64,000 bases of DNA from JALELF01 sp964473455. Its GTDB lineage: Bacteria > Bacillota_I > Bacilli_A > RF39 > UBA660. The first letter of the stretch is position 1. Each line of letters opens with the position of its first letter. Location: positions 71,009-135,008 of the forward strand of contig CAYYQX010000003.1 of the NCBI GenBank assembly GCA_964473455.1, written 5' to 3'. Under the pieces are notes generated by a model, which was not told the origin of the DNA, searched no databases, and was given only the letters and a program-made list of their open reading frames with translations. Position numbers and translations under genes: made by a program. Below, piece by piece: positions 8,369-16,599 of the stretch.

Positions 8369-9733
8369 ATGGATGTAAAGTATATTTATGAAAATATTAA
8401 TGACTTGCTTTCTAAAGAAGTAAGTGTTGAAGGTTGGATTAGGAACCATAGAAAACAAAAAGAATTTGGTTTTATTGATTTTTCGGATGGAACTTGTTTT
8501 AAACATATGCAACTAGTTTATGACAATGAGTTAAGTGATTTTGAAAACATTACTAAAATTAAAAATGGTTCAGCAATAAAAGCTACTGGAACTTTAGTAA
8601 AATCTAGTGGAAGTGGTCAAGATTATGAAATAAAGGTAAAAGAAATAACTTTACTTGGTGATTGTCCAGATGATTATCCTATGCAACCAAAAAGGCACAC
8701 TAATGAATTTTTAAGAGAACAAGCTTACTTAAGACCAAGAGTTAACTTATTTAATGCCGTATTTAAAGTAAGAAGTGTCGCAGCTTTTGCAATTCATAAG
8801 TACTTTAAAGACAATGGTTATGTTTATTTTCACGCACCAATAATTGCCGGAAGTGACTGTGAAGGTGCTGGAGAAATGTTTCAAGTAACAACTTTAGATG
8901 AAACAAATAGTAAAACAGATTACAGTAAAGATTTTTTTGGTAAAAAGACATCTCTTACTGTGTCTGGCCAATTACAAGGAGAAACATTTGCGCTTGCCTA
9001 TAAAAAAATATATACATTTGGGCCAACGTTTAGAGCGGAAAACTCGAATACAAAAACGCATGCTTCAGAATTTTGGATGATAGAGCCAGAAATAGCTTTT
9101 TGTGATTTAAATAAATTAATGGATATTGAAGAAGATATGCTTAAAAATGTTGTTAGATATGTAATGGAAGAGTGTAAAGATGAAATAGAGTTCTTTAATA
9201 AGTTTGTTGATACGACATTAGTTGATAAGTTAAACAAATTATTAAATAATAAAGCTGTTAGAGTAACGCATAAAGAAGTAATAGATATTTTATTGAATGC
9301 TGGTAAAAACTTTGAAAATACTCCAAAGCACGGTGAGGATATTGCAAAAGAGCACGAAAAGTATTTAACAGACGAATATTTTAAAGCTCCAGTATTTGTA
9401 ACTAATTGGCCAAAGGATATTAAGGCATTTTATATGAAAATAAATCCTGACAGTGAAACTGTGGCGGCTGTAGACTTACTTGTACCTGGTGCGGGTGAGT
9501 TAATGGGCGGCAGTCAAAGAGAAGAAAATTACGATAAACTATATAAAAGAATGCAAGATATGAATATAGATACTAATGAACTTAATTGGTATTTAAATTT
9601 AAGAAAATATGGTGGATGTATTCATTCAGGATTCGGAATGGGATTTGAAAGATTACTTATATATTTAACAGGTGTTGAAAATATAAGAGACGTTATACCG
9701 TACCCTAGGACACCAAATAATTGTCTTTATTAA
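8369..9733 (+). CDS. asnS: Asparaginyl-tRNA synthetase
   Basis: 454 residues (family about 463). Charges tRNA-Asn with asparagine in the cytoplasm. The N-terminal OB-fold anticodon domain starts VEGWIRNHRKQKEFGFIDFSDG; class II motif 2 is GPTFRAENSNTKTHASEFWMIEPE, with the AsnRS-type THASEFWM; motif 3 is GFGMGFERLLIYLTG near the C-terminus. The SD AGGAGG stands 5 nt before the ATG. Expression is under the upstream T-box. A second T-box begins immediately after the stop. Confidence 0.97.
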   Translation: MDVKYIYENINDLLSKEVSVEGWIRNHRKQKEFGFIDFSDGTCFKHMQLVYDNELSDFENITKIKNGSAIKATGTLVKSSGSGQDYEIKVKEITLLGDCPDDYPMQPKRHTNEFLREQAYLRPRVNLFNAVFKVRSVAAFAIHKYFKDNGYVYFHAPIIAGSDCEGAGEMFQVTTLDETNSKTDYSKDFFGKKTSLTVSGQLQGETFALAYKKIYTFGPTFRAENSNTKTHASEFWMIEPEIAFCDLNKLMDIEEDMLKNVVRYVMEECKDEIEFFNKFVDTTLVDKLNKLLNNKAVRVTHKEVIDILLNAGKNFENTPKHGEDIAKEHEKYLTDEYFKAPVFVTNWPKDIKAFYMKINPDSETVAAVDLLVPGAGELMGGSQREENYDKLYKRMQDMNIDTNELNWYLNLRKYGGCIHSGFGMGFERLLIYLTGVENIRDVIPYPRTPNNCLY

Positions 9734-9744
9734 TATAAACGATG

Positions 9745-9930
9745 AAATGGAAAAAGTAAAACTATAATTATTACAGAAAGCTAGTGGTTGTGGAAACTAG
9801 TATAAGAGTAGTTTGAAAAAACACCCATAGAGTTTAAAAGGAGAAGTCCTATATAACTTACGAGATGTCAGTTGATAAGAAGAGTGGTACCGCGAATGTT
9901 TTTGCCTCTTTAGTTATTAACTGATTTTTT
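9745..9930 (+). promoter_or_regulatory. T-box riboswitch (Asn-like specifier) controlling gatCAB-aspS
   Basis: A second T-box with GAGTGGTACCGCG (9882-9894) and the same ACAGAAAGCTAGTGG element (9773-9787). GAAAAAACA recurs, placing AAC (9820-9822) as specifier. The terminator pairs CAGTTGATAA (9869-9878) with TTATTAACTG (9914-9923), then TTTTTT. It is a clear paralogue of the asnS leader. I see no convincing -35 before it, so transcription may read through from asnS. The TGGN base is T here, C in the first leader. Confidence 0.9.
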
Positions 9931-9946
9931 ATATCAAGGAGGAAAT

Positions 9947-10234
9947 ATGATAGACAAAGAAAAATTAGAAATTTATGCTGAAAAGTTGATGTTTAAGATG
10001 AGTGAAGAAGAACTTACTACTTTACAAGATGAATTTAATATTATTATTAAACAAATGGAAGCGATAGGTAAAATAAAAGGAATAGATGAAGTTGAACCAA
10101 TGACTTTCCCTTTTAGTATGGCTGCCATTTTAAGAGAAGATGTTGTAGGAGAATCTTTGACTGTAGATGAGGTATTGAAAAATACACTTCATCAAGTTAA
10201 TGATCAAGTAAAAGTGCCTAAGGTGGTGGAATGA
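9947..10234 (+). CDS. gatC: Asp-tRNA(Asn)/Glu-tRNA(Gln) amidotransferase subunit C
   Basis: 95 residues, normal GatC length. GatC stabilises the GatA-GatB complex that amidates misacylated Glu-tRNA(Gln) or Asp-tRNA(Asn). The segment IDEVEPMTFPFSM...LREDVVGESLTVDEVLKN matches the conserved GatC core (VEPMTHP and LREDxV). SD AAGGAGG is well placed. It overlaps gatA by 4 bp and leads the gatCAB-aspS operon under the T-box. Confidence 0.95.
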   Translation: MIDKEKLEIYAEKLMFKMSEEELTTLQDEFNIIIKQMEAIGKIKGIDEVEPMTFPFSMAAILREDVVGESLTVDEVLKNTLHQVNDQVKVPKVVE

Positions 10235-11670
10235 TGGAATATCAAAGAAGTTTAATACCTGATTTAAAAGAAATGAATGGAGAAACTTTATTTAAAGAAG
10301 CAAATACTTTAGCTCATAAATATCAAGATGAGTATAACTGTTTTGTAACTATACTTGATAAATACGTAAATAAAGGTAAAAATCAAACTCTGTTATCTAA
10401 TATTCCATATGTCCTAAAAGATAATTTTTCAACAAGTGGTATTTTAACAACCGCATCATCTAACATTTTAAAAAACTATATTCCAGTATATGATTCTACA
10501 GTTTATAAAAAGTTAAAAGAAGCTGGAGCTGTTTTAATTGGCAAAACAGTATTAGATGAGCTTGCGATGGGTGGGACAGGAACAACAGGGCACACTGGGC
10601 CAACATTAAATCCTTGGGATAAAAAAAGGCTTATTGGTGGATCGTCATGTGGTAGTGCGGCAGCTGTTAGTCTTGGAATAGTTCCTTTTTCTATTGGAAG
10701 TGATACAGGAGACTCTGTTAGAAAACCTGCCGCATATGGAGGGGTTGTCGGATTTAAACCGACATATGGAAGAATTTCCAGATATGGGTTATTTGCTTTC
10801 GCATCTAGTCTAGATCACGTTGGGATATTTGCTAGAAGTGTAAAAGATATTTCTACGGTAACAGATGTTTTAAAAGGAAAAGATATATTTGATATGACTA
10901 GCTTAAAAGATGACAACAAAGTTTATGCTGACTTATTAGAAAACAATGTTAAAGGTAAGAAGTTATTTTATATTAAAGAAGCAATTAACTTTGAATCCAA
11001 AACATCTATGTTAGAAAAGGTGCTAGAAAACTTTAAAGAAGTAGTAGAAAATTGTAAGACTTTAGGAATGGAAGTAGAAGAAGTGTCTATTGAAAAAGAA
11101 ATAATGAATGCGATATATCCAACATATATGACAATATCTTGTGCGGAAGCTACGAGTAATAATTCTAATTTAACAGGAATTTCTTTTGGTGTTAGAGGTG
11201 AAGGATCTTCTATTGAAGACATTGTGTTTGATGCTAGAACTAAAGGCTTTTCTGAACTCATTAAAAGAAGATTTGTTATAGGAAGTTATGTTCTTCAAAA
11301 AGAAAATCAAGAAAAGCTATTTTTAAATGCTTGCCGAATTAGAAGAATCATTGTAGATAAAATGAATGAGTTATTTAAGAAGTATGATGCGCTTATTATG
11401 CCGGCAAGTGGATCTATTGCTCCTTTATTTAATGAAGCAAGTGATAGATTATCTGATACTTATTTGATTTTAGAAAATCATTTAGCAATAGCCAACTTTG
11501 GAGGATTTCCATCTATTACAATACCATCTGGCATAATAGATAATATGCCAGTAGGTGTCAATATAACTGGTAGGGTATGTGAAGATGATATTGTTTTAAA
11601 TATTGCGAGTAAGTTAGAAGGAACTATGAATTATAAAGGAATGGTTGCGGGTGATTTATGTATAAAGTAG
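10231..11670 (+). CDS. gatA: Asp-tRNA(Asn)/Glu-tRNA(Gln) amidotransferase subunit A
   Basis: 479 residues. Amidase-signature enzyme that releases ammonia from glutamine for GatB. The catalytic Lys is in YVLKDNF (residues about 50-56), the cis-Ser in GGSSCGSAAAV and the nucleophilic Ser in GSDTGDSVRKPAAYGG. Compared with the usual GGSSGGSA and GSDTGGSIRQPA, there is Cys for Gly, Asp for Gly and Lys for Gln. I recall the TGDS-RKPA form from Mollicutes GatA, so it looks like a lineage marker rather than a defect. Overlaps gatC and gatB (13 bp), indicating tight coupling. Confidence 0.96.
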   Translation: MMEYQRSLIPDLKEMNGETLFKEANTLAHKYQDEYNCFVTILDKYVNKGKNQTLLSNIPYVLKDNFSTSGILTTASSNILKNYIPVYDSTVYKKLKEAGAVLIGKTVLDELAMGGTGTTGHTGPTLNPWDKKRLIGGSSCGSAAAVSLGIVPFSIGSDTGDSVRKPAAYGGVVGFKPTYGRISRYGLFAFASSLDHVGIFARSVKDISTVTDVLKGKDIFDMTSLKDDNKVYADLLENNVKGKKLFYIKEAINFESKTSMLEKVLENFKEVVENCKTLGMEVEEVSIEKEIMNAIYPTYMTISCAEATSNNSNLTGISFGVRGEGSSIEDIVFDARTKGFSELIKRRFVIGSYVLQKENQEKLFLNACRIRRIIVDKMNELFKKYDALIMPASGSIAPLFNEASDRLSDTYLILENHLAIANFGGFPSITIPSGIIDNMPVGVNITGRVCEDDIVLNIASKLEGTMNYKGMVAGDLCIK

Positions 11671-13082
11671 TAATAGGTTTAGAAGTTCATTGTGAGCTTA
11701 AAACAGAATCTAAAAACTTTTCGAGTAGTAAAAACGAATACACAAGTAACCCAAACATTAATGTGTCTCCAGTAGATATGGGGCTTCCTGGGATTTTACC
11801 TGTTGTAAATATGGAAGCTTGTAGGAAAGCTCTTAAAATAGCGCTTGCTTTAAATTGTAAAACACCTAATGTTATAATGTTTGATCGAAAAAACTATTAT
11901 TACCCTGATTTACCAAAAGGTTACCAAATAACACAAGTAACTAAGCCTTTTGGAAAAGAAGGAGAAGTAACGTTTTTTGTAGGAGATAAAGAAAAGACGG
12001 TTCAAATTCATCAAATTCACTTAGAAGAAGATACGGCTTCTTTAGAACACTTTTCTAACTATTCTTTAATTGACTATAACCGTTCTGGTATTCCACTAGT
12101 TGAAGTAGTAACTGAACCTTGTATGCATTCGGCCGATGAAGCTGTTGCTTTCTTAGAATACTTAAGAGATGTGTTTTTATACTGTGAGGTAAGTGAGGCA
12201 AAAAGTGATAAAGGGCAAATGAGATGTGATGTCAATGTTTCTTTAATGAAAGAAGAAGATAATAAGCTGGGAACAAAAGTAGAAATGAAAAACATTAATG
12301 CTTTTACTAGTGTAAGGGACGCTATTGAGTATGAAGTGAAAAGACAAGCTAGTATTTTAGATAAAGGGGAAAAGGTTATTCAAGAAACTAGAAGGATAGA
12401 TGTTGATGGTAAAACTTATTCAATGAGAGAAAAGGTTGATGCGGTAGACTACAAGTATTTTGTTGAGCCAAATATACCACCAATTAAAATAACTAAAGAA
12501 TTTGTTGAGGAAATCAAAAAAAATGTTCCAGAACTACAGTATTCTAGAATAAAAAAATATATGGAATTGGGTTTATCTTTTTATGATGCTTCTGTTTTGG
12601 CAAAAGATAAAGGAATATCTGACTACTATGAAGAGGTTTTAAATTTAGTGGACGATAAAACTTCCGTTACGCTTTGGGTATCAACAATAGTTCTTGGTTC
12701 TTTAAATAAGTTAGAACTAAGTATAAAAGACTTTTTCATAACTCCAAAGATGTTGTCTGGTGTTATTAACTTAGTTAATGGTAATAAAATGTCTTTAATA
12801 AAAGCAAAAGAAACTTTATATAAAGCTATGGACATTAAGAAAGATCCTATGTTAATGGTTGAAGAATTAAATTTAAGACAAATAAATAGTGAAGAAGATT
12901 TAATTAAATATATTAGAGAAGCTATAAATGAAAATGAATTTCAAAAGCTTGAATACTTATCGGGTAAAGAATATATTGCTAATTTCTTTGTTGGAAAAGT
13001 AATGGAAAAAACAAATAAGCAAGCAGATCCTAAAGTGGCTTTAAAGCTGATTAAGGAAGAGTTAGAAAGGATTAAACAATGA
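11658..13082 (+). CDS. gatB: Asp-tRNA(Asn)/Glu-tRNA(Gln) amidotransferase subunit B
   Basis: 474 residues, standard length. GatB holds the misacylated tRNA and performs kinase and transamidation chemistry. It opens VIGLEVHCELKTESK, the family signature, with FDRKNYYYPDLPKGYQITQ, IHLEEDTASLEH, YNRSGIPLVEVVTEP and MRCDVNVSL all conserved. The C-terminal YqeY-like helical tail (NKQADPKVALKLIKEEL) binds tRNA. The TGA stop overlaps the ATG of aspS (ATGA), showing TGA is read as stop. Confidence 0.97.
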   Translation: MYKVVIGLEVHCELKTESKNFSSSKNEYTSNPNINVSPVDMGLPGILPVVNMEACRKALKIALALNCKTPNVIMFDRKNYYYPDLPKGYQITQVTKPFGKEGEVTFFVGDKEKTVQIHQIHLEEDTASLEHFSNYSLIDYNRSGIPLVEVVTEPCMHSADEAVAFLEYLRDVFLYCEVSEAKSDKGQMRCDVNVSLMKEEDNKLGTKVEMKNINAFTSVRDAIEYEVKRQASILDKGEKVIQETRRIDVDGKTYSMREKVDAVDYKYFVEPNIPPIKITKEFVEEIKKNVPELQYSRIKKYMELGLSFYDASVLAKDKGISDYYEEVLNLVDDKTSVTLWVSTIVLGSLNKLELSIKDFFITPKMLSGVINLVNGNKMSLIKAKETLYKAMDIKKDPMLMVEELNLRQINSEEDLIKYIREAINENEFQKLEYLSGKEYIANFFVGKVMEKTNKQADPKVALKLIKEELERIKQ

Positions 13083-14797
13083 AAAATGCATATGCAGGTA
13101 AATTAGATAATACATATATTGGTAAAGTTGTTACAATATGTGGTTTTGTTGAAAATATTCGCGACCATGGAGGAATAATATTTTTAGATATTAGAGATAT
13201 GTATGGAACTGTACAAGTTGTAAGTAGTGATAATACTATGTTTGATGGGATAACTAGAGAATCTAGTGTTAGTATAGAAGGTTTAGTTAGAAAAAGAAGT
13301 GAAGAAGACTTTAACCCTAGACTTAAAAGTGGTGAGATAGAAGTTTTAGTAAGTAAAATAGAAGTTCTTAATTTAGCTTCTAATGTTCTTCCTTTTGAAG
13401 TTATGACATCTCATGAAGTGAGCGAAGAAGTAAGACTCAAATACCGCTATTTAGATCTTAGGAACCCTAAGGTTAAAAACAATATATTGTTTAGAACTAA
13501 AGTTATTAATTATTTAAGAGAAAAAATGACTTCTAAGGACTTCATTGAAGTTCAAACACCTATTCTAACAGCGTCTTCTCCGGAAGGAGCAAGAGATTTT
13601 ATTGTGCCTTCAAGAAAGTTTCACGGTAAGTTTTATGCTCTACCTCAAGCCCCACAAATATATAAACAGCTATTAATGGTAAGTGGATTTGATAAGTATT
13701 TTCAAATTGCGCCTTGTTTTAGAGATGAGGATGCGAGAAGTGATAGAATTTATGGAGAGTTTTATCAGTTAGATTTAGAGATGAGTTTTGTAGAAGAAGA
13801 GGACGTTTTAGAAGTTGGAGAAGAAATTTTTTATGATACTTTTAAAAAGTTTGGTAATAAAGAGGTAAGTACCAGACCTTTTAAAAGAATAAGTTATCAA
13901 GAGTCTATGGAAAAGTATGGGACTGATAAGCCAGATTTAAGAAACCCGTTAGAAATAATTGATTTGAGTGAAGATTTTATTGATTCAGAGTTTAAACCTT
14001 TTAGAGGGATAACAGTTAAAGGAATTAAAGTAGAAGGTATTGGTGATAAGTCTAATTCTTGGTTTAATGAGGTTGTTGAGTTTGCTAAAAGTATTGGTAT
14101 GCCTGGAATAGGGTACATTACTATGGAAGAAGATGGTTTTAAAGGGCCTATTGATAAGTTTTTAAGTGTCATTGAAAGAGAAGAGTTAATTAAAAAAACT
14201 GGCTTAAAAGTAAATGATGTTCTATTCTTTATAGCGGATAGAAAAAAGGCTTCGCATTTAGCAGGTTTAATTAGAGATGAGCTAGGTAGGAAGTTAAACT
14301 TAATAGATAGTAATAAGTTTGAGTTTTGTATTGTAAATGATTTTCCAATGTTTGAATGGGATGAAGAGGAAGAAAAGTATAAGTTTACTCATAATCCGTT
14401 TAGTATGCCAAAAGGTATGAAAGAAAATCCGCTAGATGTAATAGCGTACCAATATGACTTTGTTTGTAATGGTGTTGAACTGGCAAGTGGAGCTGTTCGA
14501 AATCATAGGATAGATATTATGGAAAAAGTTTTTGAAATTGGGGGATATACTAAAGAGGAACTTGAGAACAGATTTAGAAGTCTTTATACAGCGTTTAAGT
14601 ATGGAGCACCACCTCATGCGGGTATGGCCCCTGGAATTGATCGGATGATTATGATGTTATTGGATGAGAAGAATATTCGTGACACTGTTGCTTTCCCAAT
14701 GAGTGCATCAGGCGTTGATACTATGATGAATGCCCCTTGTAGTATAGGTGAAAAGGAGCTTAGAGAAGTACATATCAGAGTTAGAGAGAAGAATTAA
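13079..14797 (+). CDS. aspS: Aspartyl-tRNA synthetase
   Basis: 572 residues, slightly short for bacterial AspRS (about 590). N-terminal OB domain (GKVVTICGFVENIRDHGGIIFLDIRD), class II motif 2 FQIAPCFRDEDARSDR, bacterial GAD insertion in the middle, and motif 3 GMAPGIDRMIMMLLDEKNIRD. Charges tRNA-Asp; being in one operon with gatCAB under an Asn-type T-box suggests it may be non-discriminating and also make Asp-tRNA(Asn) for the amidotransferase. That last point is inference, since asnS is also present. Confidence 0.97.
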   Translation: MKNAYAGKLDNTYIGKVVTICGFVENIRDHGGIIFLDIRDMYGTVQVVSSDNTMFDGITRESSVSIEGLVRKRSEEDFNPRLKSGEIEVLVSKIEVLNLASNVLPFEVMTSHEVSEEVRLKYRYLDLRNPKVKNNILFRTKVINYLREKMTSKDFIEVQTPILTASSPEGARDFIVPSRKFHGKFYALPQAPQIYKQLLMVSGFDKYFQIAPCFRDEDARSDRIYGEFYQLDLEMSFVEEEDVLEVGEEIFYDTFKKFGNKEVSTRPFKRISYQESMEKYGTDKPDLRNPLEIIDLSEDFIDSEFKPFRGITVKGIKVEGIGDKSNSWFNEVVEFAKSIGMPGIGYITMEEDGFKGPIDKFLSVIEREELIKKTGLKVNDVLFFIADRKKASHLAGLIRDELGRKLNLIDSNKFEFCIVNDFPMFEWDEEEEKYKFTHNPFSMPKGMKENPLDVIAYQYDFVCNGVELASGAVRNHRIDIMEKVFEIGGYTKEELENRFRSLYTAFKYGAPPHAGMAPGIDRMIMMLLDEKNIRDTVAFPMSASGVDTMMNAPCSIGEKELREVHIRVREKN

Positions 14798-14825
14798 AGT
14801 TATTATATTTTTATAAAAAGCTTTC

Positions 14826-14854
14826 TTGACTTTTTAATAAGAAGATAGTATATT
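14826..14854 (+). promoter_or_regulatory. Promoter of the type III antitoxin RNA
   Basis: TTGACT (14826-14831), 17-nt spacer, TATATT (14849-14854); predicted start near 14861, about 50 nt before the first antitoxin repeat. Confidence 0.75.
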
Positions 14855-14860
14855 TACATT

Positions 14861-15054
14861 ACATAAGTAATTATGTTGAGCAAAACAATATGTAATAAAT
14901 ATTGTTTGGCAATAAAAAGCGGTGATTCCCACCATAAGAGGAACTAATTAAACACGGTGATTCCGACCGTATAACAGGAACTTAAAAAAGCGGTGATTCC
15001 CACCATAAGAGGAACTTAAAAAAGAAACTAGAGGTAAAACTCTAGTTTTGTTTT
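14861..15054 (+). ncRNA. toxI: Type III antitoxin RNA of ToxI type (three pseudoknot repeats)
   Basis: Three tandem copies of a CGGTGATTCC unit start at 14920, 14955 and 14991, a 35 then 36 nt period. Each can fold as an H-type pseudoknot. Stem 1 is GGTG/CACC in copies 1 and 3 (14921-14924/14930-14933; 14992-14995/15001-15004) and ACGGT/ACCGT in copy 2 (14954-14958/14966-14970). Stem 2 is TTCC/GGAA (14926-14929/14940-14943; 14961-14964/14977-14980; 14997-15000/15011-15014). Period, copy number and the GGTGATT opening match recalled ToxI repeats. By family, each released unit binds and inhibits one ToxN. A 9-bp hairpin (14883-14891/14899-14907) lies in the 5' part. Confidence 0.88.
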
Positions 15055-15055
15055 T
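15025..15055 (+). terminator. Terminator between antitoxin repeats and toxin
   Basis: AAACTAGAG (15025-15033) pairs with CTCTAGTTT (15040-15048), then TTGTTTTT. In known type III loci such a leaky terminator sets excess antitoxin RNA over toxin mRNA. Confidence 0.88.
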
Positions 15056-15078
15056 ATATATGAATAAGGAGGTGAGAC

Positions 15079-15597
15079 ATGAAAGAATCATTAATATTAG
15101 TTAGAATTGAAGCCAATTATTGTAATTATTTAAGAAAATACGATAACAAAGTACCGTATAACTATGACGAGAAAAGTTTAAGACCTTTTGTTGAAGTTTT
15201 ATTTAAAGTGAAAAACCATATGTATTTTGCCCCTCTATCAAGCCCTAAGCAAAAACATTTAAAGCTAAAAGCAAAGTTAGATTTTTTGAAGATAGATGGT
15301 GGGAAACTTGGAGCAATAAATTTTAATAATATGATACCAGTAACAAAAAGCAATATAGTCAAAATTGATTTATATAAAAAAGGTGTTACGAGGGGTGAGG
15401 AAAAATATATTAAGTTATTAAAAGAGCAAATATATTGGCTAAATCGTAACAACGAAAAACTTTATGGTAGGGCAAAAAGGTTATATAATAAATATACAAA
15501 TAAGACGTTAGATCAAAGTACAGCAAGGCGTTGTTGTACTTTTCAATTATTGGAAGAAAAATGCAAAGAATACAATCAAAAAGAATATGAAAATTAA
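15079..15597 (+). CDS. toxN: ToxN/AbiQ-type endoribonuclease toxin (type III TA)
   Basis: 172 residues, the ToxN/AbiQ size. The N-terminal NYLRKYDNKVP (16-26), the core MYFAPLSSPKQKH (48-60) and DGGKLGAINFNNMIPV (73-88) match the ToxN family as I know it from Pectobacterium ToxN and lactococcal AbiQ; SSPK with the following KH lies in the nuclease active site. The C-terminal third is helical and ends FQLLEEKCKEY, like ToxN FSLLEEKYRDF. By family it cuts mRNA and its own antitoxin precursor, and several homologues abort phage infection. SD AAGGAGGTGAG is strong. It is next to a housekeeping operon with no mobile genes visible. Confidence 0.93.
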   Translation: MKESLILVRIEANYCNYLRKYDNKVPYNYDEKSLRPFVEVLFKVKNHMYFAPLSSPKQKHLKLKAKLDFLKIDGGKLGAINFNNMIPVTKSNIVKIDLYKKGVTRGEEKYIKLLKEQIYWLNRNNEKLYGRAKRLYNKYTNKTLDQSTARRCCTFQLLEEKCKEYNQKEYEN

Positions 15598-15669
15598 AAT
15601 GTGTCACATAATTACAACGTTATGGAATATATTTGTTGATAATGCGACGCCAAGAAACTGATAAAGCGT

Positions 15670-15698
15670 TTGACAGCTTTTAAATAAAAGAGTAATAT
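15670..15698 (+). promoter_or_regulatory. Promoter for the S51 peptidase gene
   Basis: Perfect TTGACA (15670-15675), 17-nt spacer, TAATAT (15693-15698). Confidence 0.65.
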
Positions 15699-15812
15699 TT
15701 AAAGCAAATCTTATTTAAAAGGAGAGGAATCCTATGAAAAAGATTGCAAAAAAACATAATTGATGCAAAGCAATTGGTAAAAAAGAAAGAGAATTGATAG
15801 AGGGAGAAATGA

Positions 15813-16502
15813 ATGTATAGTATTTTATTAAGTAAAATTGAAAACTCCGAGGATTTAATAGCAAAAAGATTGAAAGAGATAATTTTAAAAGAATCAAAAG
15901 TTCTTATTTTTCCTTGGGCATTTCCTAAGGAAATTTCTAGTGAGGAATTCGAAAATAATTATTTTTCAGTAAAAGGAGAAAGATATAAAAAATATTTGAG
16001 AGGTTTAGAAAAATTTAATATCAAAAAAGAGAACTGTATTATTTGTAACCCCTACAAAGATTCAAAAACTCAATTAAAAAAAATGATAAAACAAAGTGAT
16101 GTATTGATATTCCCGGGCGGAAATCCAGAAATGTTTTTTCAAAAAGTGTTACACGATACAGAACTTATATATGATATAAAACATTTTAGAGGGATCATCA
16201 TCGGCGAAAGCGCTGGTGCAGAATTACAATTAAAAAGATATTTTATCACGAGTACAAACAATTTTTATAAATATATGGCTTTTTATGATGGATTTGGAAT
16301 TATAAATGATAGTTTTCTTTTAGATGTTCATACAAAAAAAGAAGCTAAATATATTTTAGAATTGCAGAATATAGCAAACAGTACTAATATGCTTATTTAT
16401 GCTATTTGTGATGATGGTGCAATTGTATATGATAGAACGACCAAAAAGATAGAAACATACGGGCAAGTTGAAATTATTAAACCTAATAATCAAATTATTT
16501 GA
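15813..16502 (+). CDS. Peptidase S51 family protein (dipeptidase E-like)
   Basis: 229 residues, the size of PepE-type S51 peptidases. The nucleophile elbow GESAGA (about residues 132-137) carries the catalytic Ser, preceded by the family pattern LIFPGGNPEMF. SFLLDVHTKKE fits the region supplying the catalytic His. Members cleave Asp-X dipeptides or related substrates in the cytoplasm. SD GAGGGAG lies close to the ATG. A nine-codon open frame (15734-15763, with its own SD) precedes it; I cannot tell whether it is a leader. Followed by a strong terminator. Confidence 0.8.
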   Translation: MYSILLSKIENSEDLIAKRLKEIILKESKVLIFPWAFPKEISSEEFENNYFSVKGERYKKYLRGLEKFNIKKENCIICNPYKDSKTQLKKMIKQSDVLIFPGGNPEMFFQKVLHDTELIYDIKHFRGIIIGESAGAELQLKRYFITSTNNFYKYMAFYDGFGIINDSFLLDVHTKKEAKYILELQNIANSTNMLIYAICDDGAIVYDRTTKKIETYGQVEIIKPNNQII

Positions 16503-16541
16503 CAATTCAATACTAAAGGTATAAAATCAATAACAATTATC

Positions 16542-16579
16542 AAAAGCAACGTTGTAGGACTCCTATTACGTTGCTTTTT
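16542..16579 (+). terminator. Strong intrinsic terminator after the S51 gene
   Basis: AAAAGCAACGT (16542-16552) pairs with ACGTTGCTTTT (16568-16578); the loop contains a further TAGGA/TCCTA pair. A degenerate copy of this element occurs at 18932-18970. Confidence 0.85.
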
Positions 16580-16599
16580 GCTCTATAAGGGGGTTACTT

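Noticed and set aside
14919..15015. Possible short CRISPR array (three repeats of 35-36 nt)
   Set aside because: The repeat covers most of each unit, spacers are only about 8-10 nt of A-rich sequence, no cas genes are present, and the downstream gene is ToxN-like. A type III antitoxin explains it fully.
15734..15763. Nine-codon frame MKKIAKKHN with an SD before the S51 gene
   Set aside because: Too short to support as a gene; may be a leader peptide or remnant. Mentioned in the S51 entry only.
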